A stretch of DNA of 64,000 bases, taken from positions 434,001 to 498,000 of the forward strand of contig NZ_WXEW01000002.1 of NCBI RefSeq assembly GCF_009901565.1, written 5' to 3'. Positions 21,429 to 31,031 of this stretch are shown in pieces (position 1 is the first letter of the stretch; every line of letters begins with the position of its first letter). The notes under the pieces are model-generated. The model was not told the origin of the DNA, ran no database searches, and was given only the letters and a program-made list of their open reading frames with translations. The position numbers and the translations under genes are program-made. The stretch is from Herbidospora solisilvae (GTDB lineage Bacteria > Actinomycetota > Actinomycetes > Streptosporangiales > Streptosporangiaceae).

Positions 21429-23186
21429 TCACGATAGTGAGGGGGCGGTCTCGCGCAGCACGGTCGTCGTGCCCGCCGTCACCGTGACCTCTCCGGTCGG
21501 CTGCGTGCCGCCGTTCGGTCCCAGGGTGGCGATCAGGCCGCGCCCGGCCAGGACGTCTTTCACGGTCGGGCCGGTCACCGTGATGCGGGCGACGTCGCGG
21601 CTGCCCGCGACCAGGTAGTACCACTGGCCCGACGGCGCCTGCCACCAGGTCGCCGCCACCACGTGGCGCTTCAGGCGGCTGCAGTCCCACGTGCCGGCGC
21701 GGGAGCCGGTCGGGATGGTCACCGTCCGGCCGGGGGTGGCGACGGCGAGCACCGCCCTGACCGAGCTCGTCCCGTCGGCGTTGGAGAACCGGGCGCACAT
21801 CCAGCGGGCCCGCGCCGACTCCGGCAGCTCACCCGACCAGAACTCCCAGGCCGTCGCCGCCTCGGCCTCGACCGGGGGGAACGGCAGCGCGCACGACAGG
21901 TGCGCCCACGCGCTGAACCCGCCCGGCGACACGTCGATCTCCTCGGGCCCCATCCGGTTGATCTCGGCGGGCGGCGGCGCCTGGTGGGTCACGTTCGCCA
22001 GCGCGAGCCGTCCCAGGTCGAGCATCGTGTACGCCATCCCGTGGGCCACCCCCGGCGCGCGCAGCCGCAGCACCGGGCCGCGCCAGCACGGACCGGCCGT
22101 GACCTGCGGCACCGGACCGGTCACCCCGCCGGCCAGGGCGACCGGACGCCACTTCGCGCCCAGCCGGCTCAAGGTGGCCGCCGACACCTCGGTCACCCAC
22201 GGCGGCACCAGGTAACGGCCCCCCGACAACTTCAGCGGGGTCGACCCGTCGGCCTTCAGCCGGGGCTCGGGGAACACCTCCAGCGAGCGCGACCGCCCGG
22301 TCTCGGCGTAGCGGGCGACCCGGCCGGAGTCGCGGAGCAGCACGACCGTGGTGCCGTCGAGGCGGCCCGCGTAGAGAAGCTGCGGCGCGACCGGCGGGCT
22401 GGGCAGCGCGCCCGACACCGGTTGCGCGGTCACCTCGCCCTGCCAGGCCCGGACCGCGCGGGTCACCAGCCCGTCGTCGTCGGTCAGGTCGCCCCGGGGC
22501 TCCCAGGTGTGCAGGTCGAGGGTGGTGGTGGTCCGCCAGGTGCCGGGGGAGACCCGGCTGACCTCGGGTAACGCTGGAGCGGAGGTGGCGGCGCGGACGT
22601 CGTGCAGACCCAGCAGGTGGGGCACGCCCGCGACGGCGAGCAGGCCCGCGGCGGCGGCCAGCGTGATCAGGACCTTGGACGGGCCCCGGCCGTAGATGCG
22701 GGCCAGCGTCGGGTCGGCGGCCGGGCGGTGGTCCTCCAGGCGGCCGTGTTCGTCGTCGAGCGCGTCGATCAGCGCCAGCGCGATCGTCGGCTCGGCCACC
22801 CCGGCCGCCCCCAGCAGGCGCCGGGCCTCACCCGCGTCGAGGCCCTCGATGCGGGTGAGCGCGTAGGCGGCGCGGGCGGCCGGCGGGAGCTCCTCCAGCG
22901 CGGTGGTGAAGGCGCGCTCGTCGCTGCGGACGACCGCGGGCACCACCTCAAGGCGGCGCCCGAACCCGATCAGCGGATAGGGCCGCCGCTTCAGCACCCG
23001 TTTCAGCACGTCGAGGCGGGCCTGCTCCGGGTCGCCCGGACGCCGCAGCAGCGCCCGCGCGGCGAGACGGTGGGCAAGCAGCACCCGCCGCTCGCCGCTG
23101 TCGGGCGGCAACGTCAGATAGGCGAGCCACACGAGGTCGCGGTAGGGCCGGGCAAGGGCGGAGTTCCCCTTGATGGACCTTGCCAT
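21429..23186 (-). CDS. Membrane protein with sigma-factor-like N-terminus
   Basis: This 585-residue protein has an N-terminal ~150 residues that look like a degenerate sigma-70 region 2/4 arrangement (ERAFTTALEELPPAARAAYALTRIEGLDAGEARRLLGAAGV), with no clear promoter-recognition helix. One membrane segment follows (about 170-192, VLITLAAAAGLLAVAGVPHLLGL), then a ~390-residue extracytoplasmic domain with scattered Cys (CWRG, CALPF, CARF, CSRL). The layout suggests signal transfer across the membrane, but no function is known. Similar proteins are common in Streptosporangiaceae-type genomes as hypothetical proteins. Confidence 0.8.
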   Translation of the reverse strand: MARSIKGNSALARPYRDLVWLAYLTLPPDSGERRVLLAHRLAARALLRRPGDPEQARLDVLKRVLKRRPYPLIGFGRRLEVVPAVVRSDERAFTTALEELPPAARAAYALTRIEGLDAGEARRLLGAAGVAEPTIALALIDALDDEHGRLEDHRPAADPTLARIYGRGPSKVLITLAAAAGLLAVAGVPHLLGLHDVRAATSAPALPEVSRVSPGTWRTTTTLDLHTWEPRGDLTDDDGLVTRAVRAWQGEVTAQPVSGALPSPPVAPQLLYAGRLDGTTVVLLRDSGRVARYAETGRSRSLEVFPEPRLKADGSTPLKLSGGRYLVPPWVTEVSAATLSRLGAKWRPVALAGGVTGPVPQVTAGPCWRGPVLRLRAPGVAHGMAYTMLDLGRLALANVTHQAPPPAEINRMGPEEIDVSPGGFSAWAHLSCALPFPPVEAEAATAWEFWSGELPESARARWMCARFSNADGTSSVRAVLAVATPGRTVTIPTGSRAGTWDCSRLKRHVVAATWWQAPSGQWYYLVAGSRDVARITVTGPTVKDVLAGRGLIATLGPNGGTQPTGEVTVTAGTTTVLRETAPSLS

Positions 23187-23288
23187 GGAAACGCTTCTCC
23201 CGAGTCATCACGTGGCGTAGCCGACTGAACGCGGCTCGTGAATCCTAGGGGCAGCGTTCCGCTCTCGGTGAGGATGCCGGGAAAGTCG

Positions 23289-24290
23289 TCAGCGCCGGCT
23301 GTCCCAGTCGGCCAGGATCGCGGCCTCCTTGTCCGGATCGATCCCATGGGTGAACCGTGCTCCGAACACCCGCTCCCCGACCGGTATCTCCCGCAGCCAC
23401 TCCCACGTGTCGCGCACCGTCTCGCTCACCGGACGGCACGTCAGCCCCGCCGCACGGGCCTTCGACGAGTCGGTCAGCCACACCCCCGGCATGCTGTCGT
23501 CGGCCCACAGCGGGAACTCCGTCCACATCTGCACCCCGTGCTCGTGCAGCACCGCGTCGTCGACCCAGACCAGTTCGGCGTCCGACCCGGTCACCTCGAC
23601 GCAGTCGCGCAGCCACTGGCCGTAGGTGGTGTTGGCCGGGACACCGCCGGTCAGGAACTTGCCCGTGGTGCCCTTCTCGGCCTGCGCGATCGTGAACGCG
23701 GCGATGTCGCGGGCGTCGATGAGCTGCATCTCCCGGTCGGGGTTCCCCGGCGCGACCACCCGGCCGCCGCGCTCGATGCGGGTCAGCCACCACGGCAGCC
23801 GGCCGACGTTCTCGTGGGGGCCGAGGATCAGGCCCGGCTGGACGATGAGCGTGCCGCCCTCGAAGTTCTCGCTGACGGCCAGCTCGCAGCCCGACTTGAG
23901 CGGGCCGTAGTCGCCCTCGGTCGCCTCGGGGTCGCCGGGGAACTGCTCCGACTCCTCGTTGACGCCGATCTCGCCGGGAAAGCCCTGGTAGGCGCTGATG
24001 CTGGAGATGAACGTGTAGTGGGCGGCGTGCCCGTTCAGCACGCGCACCCCGTCGAGCACCTTGGCCGGGGTGTAGCCGCACACGTCGACGACGGCGTCCC
24101 ACTCGCGGCCCTCGACCAGGCGCAGCAGGTCGTCGTGGTTCTCGCGGTCGCCGTGCACCGTCTCGACGCCGGGACGGTCGGCCCGGCTCACCCCCCGGTT
24201 GAACATGGTCACGTCGTGACCCCGCGCGAGGGCCTCCTCGACGACGGCCCGGCCGAGGAACACCGAGCCGCCGATCACCAGAATTCTCAT
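23289..24290 (-). CDS. NAD-dependent epimerase/dehydratase family protein
   Basis: The 333-residue product of the extended SDR fold has a Rossmann glycine motif GGSVFLGRAV (7-16) in place of GxxGxxG, and a conserved-looking DVCGYTPAKVLDG and SSISAYQGFPG core. The catalytic YxxxK is replaced by a YGPLKSGCE stretch near 128-136, where Tyr and Lys are preserved with altered spacing. It probably acts on a nucleotide-linked or small sugar substrate; none can be assigned. It is a single gene, with the SulP fusion gene upstream on the same strand. Confidence 0.87.
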   Translation of the reverse strand: MRILVIGGSVFLGRAVVEEALARGHDVTMFNRGVSRADRPGVETVHGDRENHDDLLRLVEGREWDAVVDVCGYTPAKVLDGVRVLNGHAAHYTFISSISAYQGFPGEIGVNEESEQFPGDPEATEGDYGPLKSGCELAVSENFEGGTLIVQPGLILGPHENVGRLPWWLTRIERGGRVVAPGNPDREMQLIDARDIAAFTIAQAEKGTTGKFLTGGVPANTTYGQWLRDCVEVTGSDAELVWVDDAVLHEHGVQMWTEFPLWADDSMPGVWLTDSSKARAAGLTCRPVSETVRDTWEWLREIPVGERVFGARFTHGIDPDKEAAILADWDSRR

Positions 24291-24363
24291 GACCCCATCC
24301 TGGGTGCCCGATGTCGGGTGGTCCGCCCTGTTTCACGGCGGGCCGATTTCACCCTGTGCGAAG

Positions 24364-26541
24364 TCAGAGCCCCCGCAGCTCCGGCACGGGGCGGAAGCCC
24401 TCTTCGTCGAGCACGTGCACCCGGGCGGTCGGGATGTCGAAGTAGAGCCCCGACAGCTCCAGCTTCCCGGAACGTTCCAGCCGCTCCACCATCGGGTGGG
24501 TGCGCAGGTTGTCGAGCTGCTGGATCACGTTGACCCGGCACAGGTGGTCGAGCGGCGCCTGTTCGGGCCCGTGGGGGGTGTTCTCGAACCGCTCGACCGA
24601 GTGGTGCCCGTGGCGCAGCCAGTTGCCGACCGCCGTCAGGCCCGTGGGCGCGTCGCCGAGCAGCGCCGCCATCGCGCCGCAGCCCGAGTGGCCGCACACC
24701 GTGATCGTGCTGACGCCGAGGACGCCGACGGCGTACTCGATCGACGCCGCCACCGAGTCGTCGGCCGGCACCGACTCGAACCGCGGCACCAGGTTGCCGA
24801 CGTTGCGGACCATGAACAGGTCGCCCGGCCCGCTCGCGGTGATCAGCGAGGGCATCACCCGCGAGTCGGCGCAGGTGATGAACAGGTGGGACGGCGACTG
24901 CTTGCGCGCCATGCGGGTCAGCACCGGCCGGATCAGCGGCGCGGTCCGGCGCTGGTATTCGCGGGTGCCCTCCAGCAGGTCGCCCGGCTCGGCCGCCGGA
25001 GGGCGCCGGTCGGCCCACGGCAACCACGACCAGTCGAGCTTGGGCGGCGTCTTGGCCGGGAACACCCGCGTCCCGCTGGCGGCGGCCGTGTACCAGTCGT
25101 CGTGGAGCTCGTCGATGTCGACGGTGCCGCCGCCCCGTTCGTGCTCCAGCCGCCAGTTGTGCAGCGCCTCGAACGCCGCGTTGTCCATGAAGTCGACGTT
25201 GAGCAGCATGTCGACGTTGGCGCCGCGCGGGATCGTGCGCAGCGAGTCGGTCAGCCGGGGCACCCCGATGAAGATCAGCGACCCGGTCACCACCACCCGC
25301 CAGCGCCCGCCCGACGGGGTCACCTCGACCGACACCCAGGTCAGCCGTCGCAGCGCCAGCAGCGCGGCCAGGCCGAGCCCGATGACGATGCCCTCGGCCA
25401 GCCCGACCAGCACCACCGCGCCCATGGTCAGGAAGTAGATCGGCATCTCGCCGTGGCCGCGCAGCCCGCGCGCGGTGCCCAGGTTGACCATCTTCACGCC
25501 GATGAACAGCAGCAGCGCGGCCAGCGCCTCCATCGGGATCAGCCCGAGCGCCGAGGCGAAGGCGACCGTGGCGATCAGCACCCACACGCCGTGGAGCACC
25601 GTCGACCAGCGCGACCGCGCGCCCGCCCGGACGTTGGTGGTCGTCCGGACCACCACGCCCGACACCGGCAGCCCGCCCAGCCCTCCCGACACCACGTTGG
25701 CGACACCCTGCGCGCACAACTCCCGGTCGAGGTCGGCGCGCGGCCCGTCGTGCATGCGGTCGGCGGCCACGCACGTCAGCAGCGACTCGACCCCGGCGAG
25801 CACGGCCACCAGCAGGATCGAGGCGGCGATCGCGTGCCAGTCGCCCGTGGGCAGGATCGGCCCGGCGAGCTGGCTCAGCCCGTTGGCCAGGTCGACCTCG
25901 GTGAACTTCCAGCCCGCCAGCGCCGCCGTCACCGTCGCGATGGCGAGCGCCGCCAGCGGGGCGGGGACCAGCCGGACCTTGGGGATACGGTCCCAGACCA
26001 GCAGCACGCCGATCGTCAGCAGGCCGATCATCACCGCGTCGCCGTGGAGGGTGGCCACCTGGGCCGGCACCTCCAGCAGGTTGTCGAGCGCCGACCGCTG
26101 CGGGCTGCCGCCCAGCACGATGTGGAGCTGCGACAGCGCGATGACGACGCCCACCCCGGCCAGCATGCCGTGGATGACGGCGGGGGAGACCCCCAGGGCG
26201 GCCCTGGCCACCCGGAACGCGCCGAGCACGATCTGCAGCAATCCGGCCGCGAGTGTGATGGCGCAGGTCGCGCGCCAGCCGTACACCTGGACGAGATCGG
26301 CCACCACCAGCGACAACCCGGCCGCCGGACCGCTCACCTGGACGACGGACCCGCCCAGCGCGCCCGCCACGATGCCGCCGACGATCGCCGCGACCAGCCC
26401 GGCCGCGATCGGCGCCCCGGACGCCACCGCGATGCCCAGTGACAGCGGAACCGCCACCAGGAACACCACGAGTGAGGCCGGAACGTCATGCCGCAGCACC
26501 GATTGAACACGCTGCGTGGTCGAACTGTTACCCCCGGTCAT
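24364..26541 (-). CDS. SulP-family anion transporter fused to beta-carbonic anhydrase
   Basis: This 725-residue fusion has about ten to twelve membrane segments (20-420) with SulP signatures (PLSLGIAVASGAPIAAGLVAAI near the N-terminus). A STAS-like segment follows (about 425-515, VTGSLIFIGVPRLTDSL), and the C-terminal ~180 residues are a beta-class carbonic anhydrase with the zinc and catalytic residues C557, D559, R561 (CADSRV) and H618, C621 (HSGCGA). It likely couples bicarbonate transport to CO2 hydration at the inner membrane face, as proposed for the similar fusion in Mycobacterium. All catalytic residues appear present. Confidence 0.95.
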   Translation of the reverse strand: MTGGNSSTTQRVQSVLRHDVPASLVVFLVAVPLSLGIAVASGAPIAAGLVAAIVGGIVAGALGGSVVQVSGPAAGLSLVVADLVQVYGWRATCAITLAAGLLQIVLGAFRVARAALGVSPAVIHGMLAGVGVVIALSQLHIVLGGSPQRSALDNLLEVPAQVATLHGDAVMIGLLTIGVLLVWDRIPKVRLVPAPLAALAIATVTAALAGWKFTEVDLANGLSQLAGPILPTGDWHAIAASILLVAVLAGVESLLTCVAADRMHDGPRADLDRELCAQGVANVVSGGLGGLPVSGVVVRTTTNVRAGARSRWSTVLHGVWVLIATVAFASALGLIPMEALAALLLFIGVKMVNLGTARGLRGHGEMPIYFLTMGAVVLVGLAEGIVIGLGLAALLALRRLTWVSVEVTPSGGRWRVVVTGSLIFIGVPRLTDSLRTIPRGANVDMLLNVDFMDNAAFEALHNWRLEHERGGGTVDIDELHDDWYTAAASGTRVFPAKTPPKLDWSWLPWADRRPPAAEPGDLLEGTREYQRRTAPLIRPVLTRMARKQSPSHLFITCADSRVMPSLITASGPGDLFMVRNVGNLVPRFESVPADDSVAASIEYAVGVLGVSTITVCGHSGCGAMAALLGDAPTGLTAVGNWLRHGHHSVERFENTPHGPEQAPLDHLCRVNVIQQLDNLRTHPMVERLERSGKLELSGLYFDIPTARVHVLDEEGFRPVPELRGL

Positions 26542-26592
26542 GCGGCGACCTTATGCCAAGGTCAGCCGAGGGTCCTACTTGGGGCGGGGAAA

Positions 26593-28086
26593 TCAGCGGT
26601 AATAGTCGGGTTGGTCGGTCTCGGGGGCGCCCCGGTGGGTGCCCCTGCGGCCGCCGCCGCTGCGAGTGGTCTGCTCGCCGTAGAGCTCGTCGTAGGAGGG
26701 CCAGCTGCCGCCGTTGTTCTGCGGCGGGGCGGGCGGGACGGCCCCGGGGTAGCCCTGCTGGTCGTAGCCGTAGGAGCCGGCCACCGAGTCGGAGTCGTCG
26801 ATCGTCGCCCAGCCGGCGCTGACCTCGTAGGAGCCGGGCGCCGGGGTCGGCAGGTTGCCGGTCTGGTAGGCGCCGGTCGAGAAGTCGTTGTAGGACGGCG
26901 CCGGCATCTGGTAGCCCGCCGCCTCGCCGGTCGACCAGGTCGACCCGCTGCCCGGACGGGGCGGCTCGGGGTCGTCGAACACGTCGCCGCTGGTGCCGGC
27001 CCACGACGCGGGGGTGGCGGCCGGCGGCTGGTAGGCCGCGCCGCCCGCGGGCGGGGCGGGCCAGCCGGTGGGCTCGGGGTAGGCCGGCGGGATCGGTTCA
27101 GGCTGCGGCGCCGCCGGGACCGGGAAGTTCCCGCTGGTGTAGCCGGTGTCGTAACCGCCGTCGTAGGCCGGGCGGCTGGGGAACGGTCCGGTCGGGGGCT
27201 GGTCGTAGGAGCCCGGCCGTTCGAACATGCCGGTCGAGGGGCCCGAGGAGAAGGGGCCGGTCGCGGGGCCGCTCGGTTCGGGGGTGGGCGCGGAGAAGGT
27301 GACGGTCTTCTGCTCGGCGAGCTGCGAGGAGGGGGTGGCGCGCAGCCCGTCGACCATGCCGGTGTCGGGGGACAGGAAGCCGTTGGACGGGGTTCCGGTG
27401 TTCAGGGGGCCGGTGTTCAGGGGGCCGGTGCTGAGACCGGCGATCGGGGTGACCACCCCGGGGGTGAGCACGGCGGCGATCGGGGTCACGACACCCGGCG
27501 TCGGCGCGGGCTGGGCGGGCGGCTGCGCGGCGGCCGGGCGCTGAGGGAGGACGCCCTGGACGGTCGCGGCGTTGGGGTCGACGGAGCTGATGGGGGTCAC
27601 CGACGCCACGGGGGCGGGACCGGCCGCGGCGGGCTCGGGCTCGACCGGGCGGGGGGTGGCCATGCGCTGCTTGATGGTGCCGCCGAACGCCCCGTCGTCG
27701 GCGCGGACCCGCGACCAGTAGTCGTCGTCGTAGTCGTCGTCGGCGCCCCACTCGTCGACCCCGCGTTTGCCGCGGGGAGCGCCGGCGGGCTGCTGCTTGA
27801 CGCCCTGGCGGCTGCCGGGACGGGGGGGCGCGCCGGGGGCCTTGGCGGCCGGTTTCGGCGGCGCCTTCTTCGGCTCCTCGAAGGCGTCGAAGCCCTCGGG
27901 GAAGCTCTCGAAAAAGGTCTCTTCGGCGGGCCGGCTGCCCTTCTTCTTCGCGGCGCCCTCGGCCATCGCCTTGATGCGCTCGGAGGAGAGCGCGCTCTCT
28001 CTCCGGTTCATCGACCGCATGCCGAGTGCCACGACTATCAGCACCAACAGCACAACGGCGACAAGGCCCAAAATGACCGCGGTCAT
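26593..28086 (-). CDS. Membrane-anchored Pro/Gly-rich hypothetical protein
   Basis: The 497-residue protein has an N-terminal membrane anchor (about 3-23, AVILGLVAVVLLVLIVVALGM), a short basic/acidic juxtamembrane part (to ~75), then over 400 residues of low-complexity Pro/Gly/Tyr/Ala sequence. Tandem repeats are visible: TPGVVTPIA occurs twice near 230-250 and GPLNT twice near 255-265, with matching DNA repeats at 27390-27500. The tail is probably disordered and cytoplasmic; it may scaffold cell-envelope or division proteins. No homology to a known function is recognised. Confidence 0.78.
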   Translation of the reverse strand: MTAVILGLVAVVLLVLIVVALGMRSMNRRESALSSERIKAMAEGAAKKKGSRPAEETFFESFPEGFDAFEEPKKAPPKPAAKAPGAPPRPGSRQGVKQQPAGAPRGKRGVDEWGADDDYDDDYWSRVRADDGAFGGTIKQRMATPRPVEPEPAAAGPAPVASVTPISSVDPNAATVQGVLPQRPAAAQPPAQPAPTPGVVTPIAAVLTPGVVTPIAGLSTGPLNTGPLNTGTPSNGFLSPDTGMVDGLRATPSSQLAEQKTVTFSAPTPEPSGPATGPFSSGPSTGMFERPGSYDQPPTGPFPSRPAYDGGYDTGYTSGNFPVPAAPQPEPIPPAYPEPTGWPAPPAGGAAYQPPAATPASWAGTSGDVFDDPEPPRPGSGSTWSTGEAAGYQMPAPSYNDFSTGAYQTGNLPTPAPGSYEVSAGWATIDDSDSVAGSYGYDQQGYPGAVPPAPPQNNGGSWPSYDELYGEQTTRSGGGRRGTHRGAPETDQPDYYR

Positions 28087-28271
28087 AGCACCACCCTCAA
28101 GGCCATGGCCTTCCAGCGGCGCCGGTGAGATCGCGCGGCCATCGACGCGACCTGCCCCCTGTGATCACCTGCGCTCAGCAATTCAGGATCCGATTCTGCT
28201 CGACCACAATGACCGTTGTCACACCCTAGGCGAAGATTGGTCCACCACTACTACCTGCGGTCATCAGCATG

Positions 28272-28829
28272 TCACTCGATGTCAGCCGCAGTGAGGCGAC
28301 CTCGGGCGATCGTGTGTGACGCGATGGTGGCCAGACTCTCCGAGAGGGGGGCACCCTGCGGGAGGTCCAGTTCTTCGTTCAGGGCGTAGACGGTGAAACG
28401 GTAGCTGTCATTGGGCTGGCAGGGGGGCACATATCCGACTTTTCCACTAGTCGTCTGCCCCTGCCGTGCACCCCGGGGGGTGCCGTTCTCCGCGAGCTCG
28501 GTGGTGTTGGGGTCGATGTTGAAGACCACCCAGTGCACCATCGCCTTGTCTCCCGCGGCGTTGTCGTCGACCACGAGGGCCACCGACTTGGCGCCCGACG
28601 TACCCGACCAGCGGAGGGGCGGATTGCCCAAATCTCCCTTGCACGAGTAGCCCGACGGCAGCGGGTCGCCGTCACGGAACTGCGGGCTCGACACACTGAT
28701 CACGTCGAGGTCGGCGGGCGATCCTCCGCCCACGATCCCGCAGCCCGAGGCCGATGCCGTCAGCGCCGCGACGGCCGCCGGAATGAGAGCGGCTCGGCGC
28801 GTGCGAACGGACTTCGTCAGCGACCCCAT
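28272..28829 (-). CDS. YbhB/YbcL (PEBP) family lipoprotein
   Basis: The 185-residue product has a lipoprotein signal ending TASASGC (Cys at 30). The mature part is a phosphatidylethanolamine-binding-protein fold: FRDGDPLPSGYSCKGDLGNPPLRWSG, LVVDDNAAGDKAMVHWVVFNI and GKVGYVPPCQPNDSYRFTVYAL match the family blocks. The usual DPDAP motif is altered to DDNAAG. PEBP proteins bind small ligands or lipid headgroups; the cellular role of bacterial secreted forms is poorly known. It is divergent from the PH-domain pair. Confidence 0.9.
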   Translation of the reverse strand: MGSLTKSVRTRRAALIPAAVAALTASASGCGIVGGGSPADLDVISVSSPQFRDGDPLPSGYSCKGDLGNPPLRWSGTSGAKSVALVVDDNAAGDKAMVHWVVFNIDPNTTELAENGTPRGARQGQTTSGKVGYVPPCQPNDSYRFTVYALNEELDLPQGAPLSESLATIASHTIARGRLTAADIE

Positions 28830-29067
28830 GCCCGATGATGCTACGCGGATCCCGCAGGTGCGCCGACCCGATCGCGATGATCCGCAGCGAGAAGAACCTC
28901 CACAAACGCCGGGTTCGTGCGGTGGTCCACCCCGGTCGGACCGGTGTGACCTGGGATTCCTATGATTCTGGTGGGGAAGTGGTACTCGCCGGTAGAAATC
29001 TTCAAGCGCGGGTTGGGGGGTGACCAACGGCACATCCCGACGATTTAGGGTGGGATCGTGATGCCAG

Positions 29068-29577
29068 ATGCGTGACGCGCTGCGTGACCCTGCCAACCAG
29101 GTCTCGCCGAGGGCCAGGTCGCTCTGGTTCGCGGAGGCCGTCATCGTGACGGTGCTGCTGGTGGTCGGGCTGGTGCTGCTGTCGATGTGGATGACGGGGT
29201 GGGACTTCCTGCCCCAGTGGTTGCTCGACCGCACCTGGGTGGCCGCTCTCGCCATCGGGCTGGTGCTCGTGCCGTTCGTGCTCGCCGAGCCGGTCGTGCG
29301 GTTCGCGGTGCACCGCTGGGAACTGGCCGCCGACGTCGTCTACGCCCGCTCCGGCTGGTTGTCGCGCAAGTGGGTGTTCGTGCCGGTGTCCCGCATCCAG
29401 ACCGTCGACAAGGCGCAGGGCTGGCTGGAGCGCTTCTTCGGACTCGCGACGGTCGAGATCCGGACCGCCTCCTACGCGGGGTCGTCCACGATCAGGGGGC
29501 TCGACTACGAGGTGGCCGCGCGGCTGGCCGAGGAGTTGTCGCGCCGGGCCCAGGAACTCCGGGACGACGCGACGTGA
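29068..29577 (+). CDS. PH-domain (bPH2, YdbS-like) membrane protein
   Basis: This 169-residue protein has two membrane segments (about 25-48 and 58-80) followed by one bacterial PH domain (VVYARSGWLSRKWVFVPVSRIQTVDKAQGWLERFFGLATVEIRTAS). It pairs with the next gene, whose GTG start overlaps its stop. YdbS/YdbT-type pairs are widespread in Gram-positive bacteria and have been linked to envelope or bacteriocin resistance in Bacillus; the actinomycete role is not established. Confidence 0.9.
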   Translation: MRDALRDPANQVSPRARSLWFAEAVIVTVLLVVGLVLLSMWMTGWDFLPQWLLDRTWVAALAIGLVLVPFVLAEPVVRFAVHRWELAADVVYARSGWLSRKWVFVPVSRIQTVDKAQGWLERFFGLATVEIRTASYAGSSTIRGLDYEVAARLAEELSRRAQELRDDAT

Positions 29578-31031
29578 GCCTCCCCTTCCAGGAGCCGGTG
29601 CCCGAGGCCGCCCGGCTCAGCCCGCGCCTGCTGCTCATCGACCCGATCAGGGTGCTGCCCTCGCTGCTCGTGCCGCTCGCCGGGGTGCTGGTGGCCGGGG
29701 GGTTCTCGCCGCGCTCGTTCATCTGGGCCGCGCTCGGCGTCGCCGGTTCGGTCCTGTACGCCGTCGTCCGCTGGGCCACCTTCTCCTACACCATCACCGG
29801 CGGCCGTCTCGAACTGTCCCGCGCCTTCATCGGCCGTTCCACCCGCGTCATCCCGCTGGAGCGCATCCGCGGCGTCGACGTCACCACGCCCTTCCTCCAC
29901 CGGCTGCTCGGGCTGGCCGTGCTCAAGCTCGACACCGGCGCCGGAGGCGACAAGCAGGAGGGCGAGCTCGACGGCATCACCGTCGAGGAGGCCGAACGCC
30001 TGCGCGGCGTGCTGCTGTCCCGCCACCACGCCGCCGCCCCCGAACTCCAGGAGCGGCCCGCCGCCCCGCGCGACCACGTGTTCCTGAAGGTCCCGCGCGC
30101 CTGGCTGCGTTACGGCCCGCTGTCCGGCGCCTACCTGTTCACCCCGTTCGCGCTGGTCGCGGGCGCGGTCGGCCTGGCCTTCCAGTGGGGCGGCGAGCTC
30201 GGCCTCGACGAAGACGACGCGGTGGCCGCCGGCGAGTGGCTCTGGGGCCACCCGCTGCTCCTCATCGGCGTGGCGGTCGTGCTGGTCGTGCTGATGCCGT
30301 TCCTGGGCGCGGCCATGTACGCCTTCTTCAACTGGAACTTCGTGCTGTTCGGCCGGGGCGACCACCTCGTGGCCGAGCGCGGCCTGATCAACCGGCGCGT
30401 GGTCTCCCTCGAACGCCGCCGCATCCGCGGCTACGAGATCGCCGAGAGCCCGCTGGAGCGCCGCGCCCGGGTGGCCCGCCTGTGGGCGGTGGTGACCGGC
30501 CTCGGCGACTCCCAGACCCGCGGCCAGCTGCTCCCCGTGGCCCCCCGCGCCGCCGTCGGCGACATCGCCGCCGAGGCCGTCGGCCCGTTCAGCGAGGCGC
30601 TGCGCCCTCACCCGCCCGCCGCGCGCCGCCGCCGCCTGTTCCGGGCGATCGCGCCGTGGGTGGCCGTGGCCCTGGTCATGTACGCCCTGGGCTACGCCCT
30701 CATCGGAGTCGCCGCCACGGTCCTGGCCGTGGCCGGAATCGCCCTCGGCCTCGACCGTTACCGGTCACTGGGCCACACCTACGACGGCACCCGGTTGTCG
30801 GTCCGCTCCGGTTCGCTGCGCCGGGCCCAGGCGGTCGTCGAACGCCGGGCGGTCGTCGGCTGGACCATCGAGCAGTCGTGGTTCCAGCGCCGCGCCGGGC
30901 TGGTGACCGTGATCGCCGGGGTCGGCGCGGGCAGCGGCGGCTACAAGGCGATCGACGCCGGAGAGACCCAGGCGGCCGCGTTCGCCGCCGAGGTCACCCC
31001 CGACTGGATGGCGCCCTTCCTCAAGCGCTAG
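29574..31031 (+). CDS. PH-domain (YdbT-like) membrane protein
   Basis: This 485-residue partner of the preceding gene has three bPH2 repeats, each near a pair of membrane segments: about 60-140 (FSYTITGGRLELSRAFIGRSTRVIPLERIRGVDV), about 250-330 (NWNFVLFGRGDHLVAERGLINRRVVSLERRRIRGYEI) and about 385-465 (SLGHTYDGTRLSVRSGSLRRAQAVVERRAVVGW). The length and triple repeat are normal for YdbT. It converges with sepH, stops overlapping by four bases. Confidence 0.9.
   Translation: MSLPFQEPVPEAARLSPRLLLIDPIRVLPSLLVPLAGVLVAGGFSPRSFIWAALGVAGSVLYAVVRWATFSYTITGGRLELSRAFIGRSTRVIPLERIRGVDVTTPFLHRLLGLAVLKLDTGAGGDKQEGELDGITVEEAERLRGVLLSRHHAAAPELQERPAAPRDHVFLKVPRAWLRYGPLSGAYLFTPFALVAGAVGLAFQWGGELGLDEDDAVAAGEWLWGHPLLLIGVAVVLVVLMPFLGAAMYAFFNWNFVLFGRGDHLVAERGLINRRVVSLERRRIRGYEIAESPLERRARVARLWAVVTGLGDSQTRGQLLPVAPRAAVGDIAAEAVGPFSEALRPHPPAARRRRLFRAIAPWVAVALVMYALGYALIGVAATVLAVAGIALGLDRYRSLGHTYDGTRLSVRSGSLRRAQAVVERRAVVGWTIEQSWFQRRAGLVTVIAGVGAGSGGYKAIDAGETQAAAFAAEVTPDWMAPFLKR

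Noticed and set aside
27390-27500. CRISPR-like short repeats
   Set aside because: They are in-frame coding repeats of a low-complexity protein (GPLNT, TPGVVTPIA), without spacers. No CRISPR array was seen in the window.
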